A stretch of DNA of 8,514 bases from Paracoccaceae bacterium (GTDB lineage Bacteria; Pseudomonadota; Alphaproteobacteria; Rhodobacterales; Rhodobacteraceae). Of the stretch, positions 1 to 5,325 are shown piece after piece. The notes below the pieces were generated by a model. That model ran no database searches. It saw nothing but the letters and a program-made list of their open reading frames with translations, and was not told the DNA's origin. Position numbers and translations under genes: made by a program. The stretch is taken from positions 1 through 8,514 of the forward strand of contig PXES01000252.1 in assembly GCA_003564655.1 (NCBI GenBank), given 5' to 3'. Position 1 is the stretch's first letter; the number at the start of each line of letters is the position of its first letter.

Positions 1-1193
1 GCTCCGATCGCCGTGTTGGAAATCGCCGTATAGGTCGCGCGCCGGTCGGGCGGGGCCATGTCGACCAGATAGGTGGACCGCCCCAGCCGCACCCCCTGAT
101 GCGCCACCATCAGCCCGAAGAGCGCCAGCGGCATCGCCCAAGGCGCGCCCGCCAGCCCCGCCGCATTGAGGCCCACGGCAAGCGCCATCGCCGCCGACCC
201 GGCCAGGCCCGTGGCGATCAGCACCTGCCGCGACGAGCGGTCGGCCAGCCGCCCCCAGACATAGCTCGACACCAGCGCGGCCAGCGACGAGGCCAGCACC
301 AGCGCGCCCAGGCCTTCCAGTGTCGCCCCCGCCGCCCCCGAGGCCAGCACCACCAGCCATGGCGGCGCCAGCGCGGTCGCGGTCAGCAGCCCGCGCGCGA
401 TGATGAAGCGCGCGAGGTCGCGATCCTCGCGCAGGTAGCGCAGATTGCCGATGGCAGCCTGCCAGCCATTGGCCCCGCCCCCGGTCGCGCCCGCCTCCTC
501 GACCATCCCCGAGAAGACAAGCCCCGCCAGCGCCCAGGCGGCAGCCGCCAGCGCCAGAGCGCCCAGCACCACGATGTCGCGCGAATCGGCGAACAGGATC
601 AGCACCAGTGCGAAGGCGATCACCACCAGCGCCGACCATGTGCCCGCCACCCCGGTCACCGTGCCGCGCTGGCCCTTGTCCACCGTCTTGCCCAGCACGT
701 CCTTGTAGGCGACCGAGGCGGCGGCGCGTGACAGCGCCAGCAGTGCCAGCCCGGCCAGGATCAGCGCCCCCGCCGCCGCGCCGGTCAGCGTCAGCGCGGC
801 AAGGAAGATCAGCGCGGCCCCCGCCGCCTGGCCCATCGCCGCGCCCGCCCAGACCCATTTGCGCCGCGCCAATGCCCGGATGCGCGCGGCGATGAAGAGT
901 TGCGGCACCAGGGCGCCCGCCTCGCGCAGCGGCACCAGAAGGCCGATCATCGCCGCAGGCGCGCCCAGATGCGTCATCAGCCATGCGAGGACCAGCTTGG
1001 GATCGGCCAGCCCGTCGGCGGATTTGCTCAGCCCCAGCGCCGTTGCGTGGCGCAGAAAGTTCTGCGGCTCCGCGCGGCAGGCGCTGTCGGGGATGTCGCG
1101 GCAAACGCGCCCGTCATCCTCGGCGGCCAGCGCATCATAGGCCGCTGACACGGCGCGGCGCAGGGGGCGGGTTGCAGGGCTCATCGGGGACAT
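1..1193 (-). CDS. MFS-type transporter, 3' end outside the window
   Basis: An open frame of 397 codons runs without a stop from the ATG at 1193 to the left edge, so the C-terminus is missing. The protein is very rich in Ala, Leu, Val and Gly. I see about nine hydrophobic segments (roughly residues 67-88, 113-135, 140-157, 186-203, 207-228, 262-285, 292-313, 325-345 and 352-370). A GRLADR...R sequence at 314-322 resembles the cytoplasmic motif A of the major facilitator superfamily. Residues 1-60 form a long hydrophilic N-terminus with two cysteines (31 and 39), followed by the stretch DPKLVLAWL at 64-72. This suggests an inner-membrane secondary transporter; the substrate cannot be told. A second in-frame ATG three codons in (1184) is an equally possible start, and neither has a strong Shine-Dalgarno. 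The gene lies 176 nt downstream of the winged-helix membrane protein on the same strand. Confidence 0.8.
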   Translation of the reverse strand, partial: MSPMSPATRPLRRAVSAAYDALAAEDDGRVCRDIPDSACRAEPQNFLRHATALGLSKSADGLADPKLVLAWLMTHLGAPAAMIGLLVPLREAGALVPQLFIAARIRALARRKWVWAGAAMGQAAGAALIFLAALTLTGAAAGALILAGLALLALSRAAASVAYKDVLGKTVDKGQRGTVTGVAGTWSALVVIAFALVLILFADSRDIVVLGALALAAAAWALAGLVFSGMVEEAGATGGGANGWQAAIGNLRYLREDRDLARFIIARGLLTATALAPPWLVVLASGAAGATLEGLGALVLASSLAALVSSYVWGRLADRSSRQVLIATGLAGSAAMALAVGLNAAGLAGAPWAMPLALFGLMVAHQGVRLGRSTYLVDMAPPDRRATYTAISNTAIG

Positions 1194-1236
1194 GCGGGCA
1201 AAGGGGGGCGCTCCGGTCGTGATCGCGTATCCAGGC

Positions 1237-1242
1237 AGCCTA
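1237..1242 (-). promoter_or_regulatory. Possible -10 box for the MFS gene
   Basis: On the minus strand the hexamer TAGGCT lies about 45 nt upstream of the ATG at 1193 and matches the TAnnnT skeleton of a sigma-70 -10 box. No convincing -35 element sits at 16-18 nt spacing. This is a weak candidate, based only on the hexamer and on the 176-nt gap that would leave room for a separate promoter. Confidence 0.2.
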
Positions 1243-1315
1243 GCACTGCGCCGCGCGACCCGCCATGCCATGAATTCTCTGACCGTCCCTTGGGCAAAGC
1301 CTTTCCAGACTGTTC

Positions 1316-1332
1316 ATTTTCTTGCTGAAAAT
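1316..1332. other. AT-rich 6-bp inverted repeat in the 176-nt intergenic gap
   Basis: ATTTTC, a 5-nt centre TTGCT, then GAAAAT form a perfect dyad in an otherwise GC-rich gap (1194-1369), 37 nt beyond the stop of the winged-helix gene. Its AT content stands out from the surroundings. It could be an operator or an AT-rich site near the upstream gene's 3' end. It lacks the GC stem plus T-run of an intrinsic terminator. Nothing else in this gap looks coding. Confidence 0.35.
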
Positions 1333-1369
1333 ACTCGATCCGACCTGCCGGAACACGCATCGCAGCGGC

Positions 1370-2074
1370 TCAGCGCAGCGAGATCACCTTGCTGTCGATG
1401 GCCAGCATGTAGCCCTGCCGGGCGATGTTCTTGACCAGCACCTCGCTGATCAGCTGATTGCCCAGCGTATCGCGCAGCCGCTTGATGCGTGTGGCGCCCG
1501 CCGCCTCGTCACATTCGGCCTCGTTGCGCCCCGAGATCCCCGCCTCGATGGCCGCCCCCGTCAGCACCTCGTCATCGATGCGCGCCTCGGCCAGCACGGC
1601 CAGCGTCTCGACCGCTGCGGGGGTCAGTCGGAACTCCATGTCGTTGATCGCAACTGCATTGGTGGCCCGGTCGATGACCAGCTGCGAAACCTGCAATCCC
1701 TGCTTCTCGACCATCGCCAGCCGCCGGTTGAGCGTGATCAGCAGCACGATCATGACGAAGGAAGTGACCAGCAGCCCCGTGGCGAACACCAGCAACACGA
1801 AGATCACCACCCGGTAGGAGACCAGCGTCTCGGAAAACGCCGTGCCCGACTGGGCAAGGATCTCCAGCAGCCGGATCTCGGCCTGGCCGGTCAGGTCGGC
1901 ATTCTCGACAAAGACCCGCTCGACCCGGGCGTTGAAGGCGCCCGCATCGGGCAGGTTGAGAAACAGCAGCACTGCTGTCAGCGTCAGCACCGTGACGATG
2001 GCCACGATGCCCCAGACCACGGCGCGGCTGCCCAGCCGCGACAGGTCACTGGCGGCGATGGATGGCGCCGGCAT
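1370..2074 (-). CDS. Two-TM membrane protein with C-terminal OmpR/CadC-like winged-helix domain
   Basis: The product is 234 residues from the chosen start. TM1 is about residues 18-40, a roughly 48-residue presumably periplasmic loop follows (41-88), and TM2 is about 89-114. A cytoplasmic domain (about 130-234) follows the OmpR/PhoB C-terminal effector pattern: beta-strand FRLTPAAVETL (148-158), a recognition-helix-like RIKRLRDTLG (196-205), and a wing ending GYML (221-224). I infer a membrane-tethered transcription regulator. ToxR and CadC have the DNA-binding domain at the N-terminus, so the domain order here is reversed. The start at 2074 is preferred over the upstream ATG at 2104 because AGGAG (2080-2084) lies 5 nt before it. 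The gene overlaps its secreted upstream neighbour by 29 nt, suggesting translational coupling and a joint role. Target genes are unknown. The assignment rests on pattern matching, and DNA binding is not proven. Confidence 0.75.
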   Translation of the reverse strand: MPAPSIAASDLSRLGSRAVVWGIVAIVTVLTLTAVLLFLNLPDAGAFNARVERVFVENADLTGQAEIRLLEILAQSGTAFSETLVSYRVVIFVLLVFATGLLVTSFVMIVLLITLNRRLAMVEKQGLQVSQLVIDRATNAVAINDMEFRLTPAAVETLAVLAEARIDDEVLTGAAIEAGISGRNEAECDEAAGATRIKRLRDTLGNQLISEVLVKNIARQGYMLAIDSKVISLR

Positions 2075-2339
2075 GGCCGCTCCTGCGCTGGAATTCGGAC
2101 GCATCGAAGATGGACTCGATCTGCAGCAGCGTCCAGCCCGACCGTGCGATCACGGCCGCCGCATAATCCGCCGCCGCCTGCGGCGAGCCACAGGCCTCGG
2201 CAGGCAGTTCAACGATCCCGTATTGCAGCCGCAGCGGGTTGTCCTGCTTGGCCTTGTAATCCGCGAAACACTGGGCCGAGGCTTGCCCCGCAAGCGCCAT
2301 CCCGAGCAAGAGCACGGTGAGCATGAGCGTTCTTTTCAT
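2046..2339 (-). CDS. Small secreted hypothetical protein (97 aa)
   Basis: The protein starts with a classical Sec signal peptide: MKRT n-region, a Leu/Met-rich core (about 5-17) and an AxA-type cleavage site after QASA near residue 22. The mature part is about 75 residues, with cysteines at 24 and 50 that could form a disulfide in the periplasm, and a sequence LRLQYGIVELP (37-47). I do not recognise the family. The ATG at 2339 is chosen because it begins the signal peptide. The frame stays open to 2591, but the extra residues are Arg/Pro-rich and would bury the signal. No strong Shine-Dalgarno precedes it. The 3' end overlaps the start of the winged-helix membrane gene by 29 nt, which makes it a candidate periplasmic partner or input for that regulator (inference). 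Confidence 0.65.
   Translation of the reverse strand: MKRTLMLTVLLLGMALAGQASAQCFADYKAKQDNPLRLQYGIVELPAEACGSPQAAADYAAAVIARSGWTLLQIESIFDASEFQRRSGHAGAIHRRQ
2080..2084 (-). promoter_or_regulatory. Shine-Dalgarno that decides the winged-helix gene start
   Basis: AGGAG on the minus strand is 5 nt from the ATG at 2074 and lies inside the coding end of the secreted-protein gene. It supports the 2074 start and reinitiation or coupling with the upstream gene. The ATG at 2104 has no comparable site. Confidence 0.7.
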
Positions 2340-2500
2340 GGCGTCAAAACTGACACCCGGCCCCGGGTTATGCAATATCGCCGGGGCGCGCCGGGGGGCG
2401 CGAGGGCTGTTATCGGATAGCAGCGGGGCGTTATTGCCCGGCATGGCACGCCGGGCGCAGCATGGCACGATCACATCCGCTGCCATGAAAGGATTGCCCC
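2340..2500. promoter_or_regulatory. Divergent intergenic control region with dyad and direct repeats
   Basis: This gap separates the two divergently transcribed signal-peptide genes and must hold promoters for both, though I cannot assign -35/-10 pairs with confidence. Visible structure: a 19-bp dyad at 2406-2424 (GCTGTTATC, one base, GATAGCAGC, one mismatch); a perfect 7-bp inverted repeat at 2436-2456 (GCCCGGC, 7-nt centre, GCCGGGC); and two identical copies of GCATGGCACG at 2441-2450 and 2460-2469, 19 bp apart, close to two helical turns. These are plausible operator sites. AAAGGA at 2488-2493 is the Shine-Dalgarno for the plus-strand gene at 2501. Confidence 0.4.
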
Positions 2501-3115
2501 ATGCCCTCCCTTGCCCTTCGCCCGCCCAACCGGCTGACCGGCCTGATCGCCGCGACGGCCCTTGCCGTGAGCGCGCTGGTCGTGGCTCCAAGCCCCGCGC
2601 GCGCCTCGGACGATCTGTTGCGCCTGCTGCTCGGCGCGACGGCCGTGGCCATCATCGTGCATTCCGCTACCCGGTCGAGCGGGTCGTCGCCGCAACAGCA
2701 GACCAAGGGTCTGCCGCCCCATTGCCGCGAGACGCTCGGCATACATGGCCGCCATGTCGCGGTCTACAACGCCCGTTGCCTGCACCAGGCCGGGCTGCGC
2801 AACCTGCCGCAACGCTGTCACGAGGTCGTCCGCACCAATCGCGGCCAGCGCGGGGTCTATCGCGCGCAATGCCTCGAGCGGACCTATTCCGGCCATCACC
2901 AGCCCCGCGCACGCGGTCACGGTCACGGCCATGCGAAACATCTGCCCGACCACTGCCGCACGCGCTACAGCTATCGCGGGCAGCAGCATTGGGGCTATCG
3001 CAGCGGCTGTCTGCAGCGGGCACGGGTGCGCGATCTGCCGCAGACCTGCCAGGTGCGCCAGTCGGACGGGCGGCTCTACAGCGCGCACTGCCTGCGCCAG
3101 CATGGGTTTCGCTGA
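2501..3115 (+). CDS. Secreted four-repeat cysteine-pair protein, unknown function
   Basis: The 204-residue product starts with a signal peptide (hydrophobic core about 12-29, PARA cleavage site near 35). A second hydrophobic stretch (about 39-54) could be a membrane segment. Residues 71-204 hold four copies of a motif LP-x2-C ... Y-x3-C-L. Cysteine pairs are 75/93, 106/124, 152/170 and 183/197, 18 residues apart in the first three and 14 in the last. The tyrosine is exactly four residues before the second Cys in all four, and Leu always follows it. The period is 31 residues, broken between repeats 2 and 3 by a 15-residue longer His/Arg/Gly-rich linker containing RGHGHGHAKH. The mature part is strongly basic. 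I infer a disulfide-stabilised periplasmic or surface repeat protein; the function is unknown and the His-rich linker might bind metal. AAAGGA seven nt upstream supports the start. Confidence 0.75.
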   Translation: MPSLALRPPNRLTGLIAATALAVSALVVAPSPARASDDLLRLLLGATAVAIIVHSATRSSGSSPQQQTKGLPPHCRETLGIHGRHVAVYNARCLHQAGLRNLPQRCHEVVRTNRGQRGVYRAQCLERTYSGHHQPRARGHGHGHAKHLPDHCRTRYSYRGQQHWGYRSGCLQRARVRDLPQTCQVRQSDGRLYSAHCLRQHGFR

Positions 3116-3127
3116 TCCCGCGCCCGC

Positions 3128-3225
3128 GCGAAAGCGCCCTCGGGCCGTGCCCACCCGCCCGCCCTTGCACGGCCCGCGGGCGCTTTCGCCCCGCCTCCGG
3201 GGGATCACGCGGCCCCCGAGGCGGG
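3128..3225 (+). repeat. Intergenic double-hairpin repeat, copy A
   Basis: Hairpin 1 pairs 3128-3150 with 3167-3189 (22 of 23 positions match) around a 16-nt C-rich loop. Hairpin 2 follows at once: 3190-3203 pairs with 3213-3225 with one bulged base. The 54-nt core (3131-3184) has the same length and the same ends (AAAGCGCCC and CGCGGGCGCT) as copies B and C, but its inner stem differs with pairing preserved. On the minus strand, 3164-3150 is a perfect G-quadruplex motif of four GGG tracts with 1-nt loops. The core begins 15 nt after the stop of the cysteine-repeat gene, so it may act at that transcript's 3' end. There is no T-run typical of an intrinsic terminator. The rest of the gap to 3317 shows only a small hairpin before rnhB. 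Confidence 0.8.
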
Positions 3226-3285
3226 CCCGCCATCGCATCGCCCGATCCGACCCAGCCCGCGTTTGCCGGCCGCCCGCGCGGGGTT

Positions 3286-3307
3286 GCCCCTGTCCTGCGC
3301 ACAGGGC
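3286..3307 (+). other. Small hairpin just upstream of rnhB start
   Basis: GCCCCTGT and ACAGGGC flank a 7-nt loop (one bulged C). The AGGG in the right arm is the only purine-rich stretch near the rnhB ATG at 3318, lying 11 nt from it. If it is the ribosome site, the stem would partly cover it. Short and uncertain. Confidence 0.25.
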
Positions 3308-3317
3308 ATGACGGGCC

Positions 3318-3938
3318 ATGCCCGGGACGCCCGACTACCAGTATGAGACCCGCGCCGCGCAGGCAGGCGCGCGTCGCATCGTCGGGGTCGACGAGGTCGG
3401 GCGCGGCCCGCTGGCGGGGCCGGTGACGGCCGCGGCTGTCTGGCTCGACCCCGCTGCGCTGCCTGCGGGGCTGCGCGATTCCAAGCGTCTGAGTGCTGCG
3501 GCCCGCGCGCGGGCTGTCGCCGAGATCACGGCGCATGGCGATGTCGGCATCGGCCATGCCAGCCCCGCCGAGATCGACGCGCTCAACATCCTGCAGGCGA
3601 CTTACCTCGCCATGACCCGCGCCATTGCCGCGCTGCGGGTGGCGCCCGACCATCTGCTGATCGACGGCAACCGCCTGCCACCCGCGCTGCCCTGCCGCGC
3701 CGAGGCCGTGGTCCGGGGCGACGCGCAGGTGCTCTCGATCGCGGCCGCCTCGATCATCGCCAAGGTAACACGCGATCGCCTGATGGCCGATCTGGCGCGC
3801 CGCCCCCCCGGCTATGGCTGGGAGGAGAATGCGGGCTACCCGACAAAGCGTCACAAAAATGCCATAGCAGATCTGGGCATCACCCCAGAACATAGGCGGT
3901 CTTTCGCCCCGATCCGCAATATCTTGCGTGCACCCTGA
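3318..3938 (+). CDS. rnhB: Ribonuclease HII
   Basis: RNase HII cuts the RNA strand of RNA-DNA hybrids and nicks 5' of single ribonucleotides embedded in DNA, starting ribonucleotide excision repair. It acts in the cytoplasm with a divalent metal. The 206-residue product is of normal length. The catalytic carboxylates are visible: D25 and E26 in GVDEVGRGPLAGPV, D116 in LLIDGN and D135 in VRGDAQV, followed by the family stretch AAASIIAKVTRD (142-153). DSKRL (54-58) and GYPT (173-176, the junction-sensing tyrosine loop) are also present. The start at 3318 puts a short hydrophilic lead before the first strand; the ribosome site is weak. It lies immediately before ccrM on the same strand, but the 111-nt gap contains a separate ccrM promoter candidate. 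Identification is secure. Confidence 0.96.
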   Translation: MPGTPDYQYETRAAQAGARRIVGVDEVGRGPLAGPVTAAAVWLDPAALPAGLRDSKRLSAAARARAVAEITAHGDVGIGHASPAEIDALNILQATYLAMTRAIAALRVAPDHLLIDGNRLPPALPCRAEAVVRGDAQVLSIAAASIIAKVTRDRLMADLARRPPGYGWEENAGYPTKRHKNAIADLGITPEHRRSFAPIRNILRAP

Positions 3939-3978
3939 CAGTCGGTGGCCGCGCCCAACCCGTCGGGTCATTTCGGAA

Positions 3979-4007
3979 TTGACGCCGAATCAGTCGTGAT
4001 TCATCTT
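3979..4007 (+). promoter_or_regulatory. Candidate ccrM promoter with GANTC inverted repeat
   Basis: TTGACG (3979-3984) is a good -35 box. A 17-nt spacer leads to CATCTT (4002-4007), a poor -10 match. Within the spacer, GAATCA and TGATTC form a perfect inverted repeat with a 4-bp centre (3987-4002). Each arm holds a GANTC site (3987-3991 and 3998-4002), the target of the enzyme encoded 48 nt downstream. Another GANTC lies at 4100-4104 inside ccrM. In Caulobacter the ccrM promoter region also carries GANTC sites and its activity depends on methylation state, so a methylation-sensitive promoter is likely here. The exact -10 and the start site are inferred. Confidence 0.6.
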
Positions 4008-4049
4008 GTCCCCAATGACACGCGGCAAACGCGGTTTCTCGAGGCAGGC

Positions 4050-5153
4050 ATGAGCAAGACAGTAGCGGCAGAGGGGGCAGATATGCTGCCTCTCGATCAG
4101 ATTCTCGCAGGGGACTGCATCGAGGTGATGCAGGCGCTTCCGGCGGCGAGCGTCGATCTGATCTTCGCGGACCCACCCTATAACCTGCAACTGCGCGGTG
4201 ATCTGCACCGTCCCGACAGCAGCCGCGTCGATGCGGTGGATGATGCCTGGGACCAGTTCGACAGCCTGGCCGCCTATGATCAGTTCACTCGCGCCTGGCT
4301 CGCCGCGGCGCGCCGCCTGCTGAAGCCCGCGGGCGCGATCTGGGTCATCGGGTCGTATCACAATATCTACCGCGTGGGGGCCAGCCTGCAGGATCTCGGG
4401 TTCTGGCTGTTGAATGACGTTGTCTGGCGCAAGTCCAACCCGATGCCGAATTTCCGCGGCAAGCGGCTGACCAATGCGCATGAGACGCTGATCTGGGCCT
4501 CGAAATCCGAAGGCGCGCGCTACACCTTCAACTACGAGGCGCTGAAGGCGCTGAACGAAGGGCTTCAGATGCGCTCGGACTGGGTGCTGCCGATCTGTTC
4601 GGGGCATGAGCGGCTGAAGGATGCGGCAGGCGACAAGGCGCACCCGACGCAGAAGCCCGAGGCGCTGCTGCACCGTGTGCTTGTGGGCACCACCAATCCC
4701 GGCGATGTGGTGCTCGACCCGTTCTTCGGCACTGGCACGACCGGGGCCGTCGCGAAACAGCTCGGTCGGCGCTATATCGGCATCGAGCGCGAGGCATCCT
4801 ATCGCGAGGTGGCTTTGAAACGGCTCGGGCAGGTGCGCCCGCTCGAGGCGCTGGCGCTGGAGACCACGGCGTCGAAACGCGCCGCGCCGCGCGTCGCCTT
4901 CGGGTCGCTGGTCGAGCGCGGGCTGTTGCGCCCCGGCGAGGTGCTGGTCGGGCCCCGCGGGCAGGCCGCGAAGGTGCGCGTTGACGGCTCGCTGGTCAGC
5001 GCCGAGCATCGCGGTTCGATCCACCAGGTCGGGGCCGCGCTGGAGAATGCGCCGTCCTGCAATGGCTGGACCTACTGGCAGTTCAAGCGCGACGGCAAAC
5101 TGGTTCCCATCGACGTGCTGCGCCAGCAGGTGCGAGCCGAGATGGAGCAATAG
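4050..5153 (+). CDS. ccrM: CcrM-type DNA adenine methyltransferase (GANTC)
   Basis: This enzyme methylates N6 of adenine in GANTC using S-adenosylmethionine. In alphaproteobacteria it is a solitary, cell-cycle-linked methyltransferase without a restriction partner, and none is seen here. The product is 367 residues. Catalytic motif IV DPPY is at 41-44 and the SAM-binding motif DPFFGTGTTG at 223-232, the order of the beta class. CcrM-specific stretches include VWRKSNPMPNFRGKRLTNAH (125-144) and HPTQKPE (198-204). The C-terminal domain (about 280-367), with SCNGWTYW (336-343), is the family's DNA-recognition module. The frame is open from 3945, but that start would include the promoter. GAGG (4041-4044) five nt before the ATG at 4050 supports this start, though an in-frame ATG at 4083 behind GAGGGGG is also possible. 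The gene ends at an intrinsic terminator. Confidence 0.95.
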   Translation: MSKTVAAEGADMLPLDQILAGDCIEVMQALPAASVDLIFADPPYNLQLRGDLHRPDSSRVDAVDDAWDQFDSLAAYDQFTRAWLAAARRLLKPAGAIWVIGSYHNIYRVGASLQDLGFWLLNDVVWRKSNPMPNFRGKRLTNAHETLIWASKSEGARYTFNYEALKALNEGLQMRSDWVLPICSGHERLKDAAGDKAHPTQKPEALLHRVLVGTTNPGDVVLDPFFGTGTTGAVAKQLGRRYIGIEREASYREVALKRLGQVRPLEALALETTASKRAAPRVAFGSLVERGLLRPGEVLVGPRGQAAKVRVDGSLVSAEHRGSIHQVGAALENAPSCNGWTYWQFKRDGKLVPIDVLRQQVRAEMEQ

Positions 5154-5203
5154 CCGAAAGGTTACCGCCGGTGTCCTGTGTTACCCGCCGGGATGCCCAC
5201 TGA

Positions 5204-5230
5204 CCCCGCCCTTGTGGCGGGGCTTTTTTT
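5204..5230 (+). terminator. Intrinsic terminator of ccrM
   Basis: CCCCGCC (5204-5210) and GGCGGGG (5216-5222) form a perfect 7-bp GC stem with a 5-nt loop, followed by C and seven T (5224-5230). It lies 50 nt beyond the ccrM stop. The opposite strand has no T-run, so it should not terminate the convergent M48 gene. Confidence 0.9.
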
Positions 5231-5241
5231 CGGCCGGGGGA

Positions 5242-5314
5242 AAAGCGCCCGCTCGGGGTCCCCACCCACCCGCCCATGACCCGCTCGCGGGCGCTGCCCG
5301 GCCAGTGGCCGGGC
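5242..5314 (+). repeat. Intergenic double-hairpin repeat, copy B
   Basis: The 54-nt core (5242-5295) matches the reverse complement of copy C at 52 of 54 bases. Its arms (about 5244-5260 and 5278-5295) pair with a small internal bulge around a C-rich loop. The minus strand of the loop (5275-5261) reads as four GGG tracts separated by single bases, a canonical very stable G-quadruplex motif. A second perfect hairpin, GCCCGGCC with loop AGT and GGCCGGGC (5296-5314), follows without a gap. It sits in the convergent space between ccrM, whose terminator ends 11 nt before it, and the M48 gene, whose stop is 11 nt after the second hairpin. It could therefore serve the 3' end of either gene. Confidence 0.85.
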
Positions 5315-5325
5315 GGGGGCGACAC

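Noticed and set aside
2075..2104. ATG at 2104 as the start of the winged-helix protein
   Set aside because: It has no Shine-Dalgarno, whereas the ATG at 2074 has AGGAG at 5-nt spacing.
1322..2320. A 332-residue plus-strand frame
   Set aside because: It is antisense to the winged-helix membrane gene, rich in Gln/His/Asp/Arg, and has no recognisable domain.
3128..3189. Repeat copy A as an ordinary intrinsic terminator
   Set aside because: The stem is long and strong but no T-run follows; only TTT occurs within the right arm, and it is paired. Copy B already sits behind a separate perfect terminator.
3958..3968. ACCCG-T-CGGGT as an rnhB terminator
   Set aside because: The stem can only form three pairs with a realistic loop and the T-run is just three bases.
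2471..3971. Long minus-strand frames opposite the cysteine-repeat gene and rnhB (up to 434 residues)
   Set aside because: They are Arg/Gly/Ala-rich antisense frames typical of high-GC DNA, and they lie opposite a certain RNase HII gene and a gene with a signal peptide and regular repeats.
3945..4049. Upstream extension of the ccrM frame to the ATG at 3945
   Set aside because: It would add 35 residues not typical of CcrM and would place the -35-like box and the GANTC dyad inside the coding region. GAGG before 4050 fits the family's usual N-terminus better.
4050..5153. A restriction-modification system around the methyltransferase
   Set aside because: The neighbours are rnhB and an M48 protease, no endonuclease-like gene is present, and the protein has CcrM-specific motifs of the solitary enzyme.
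5083..5325. An 80-residue minus-strand open frame, and a plus-strand frame at 6011-6385, that share the peptide RERVMGGW-x-GTPSGRF
   Set aside because: The shared peptide is only the translation of the repeat core (copies B and C). The frames cross the ccrM 3' end and trpE 3' end and have no other support. They may be annotated as hypothetical proteins, but the similarity is at DNA level.
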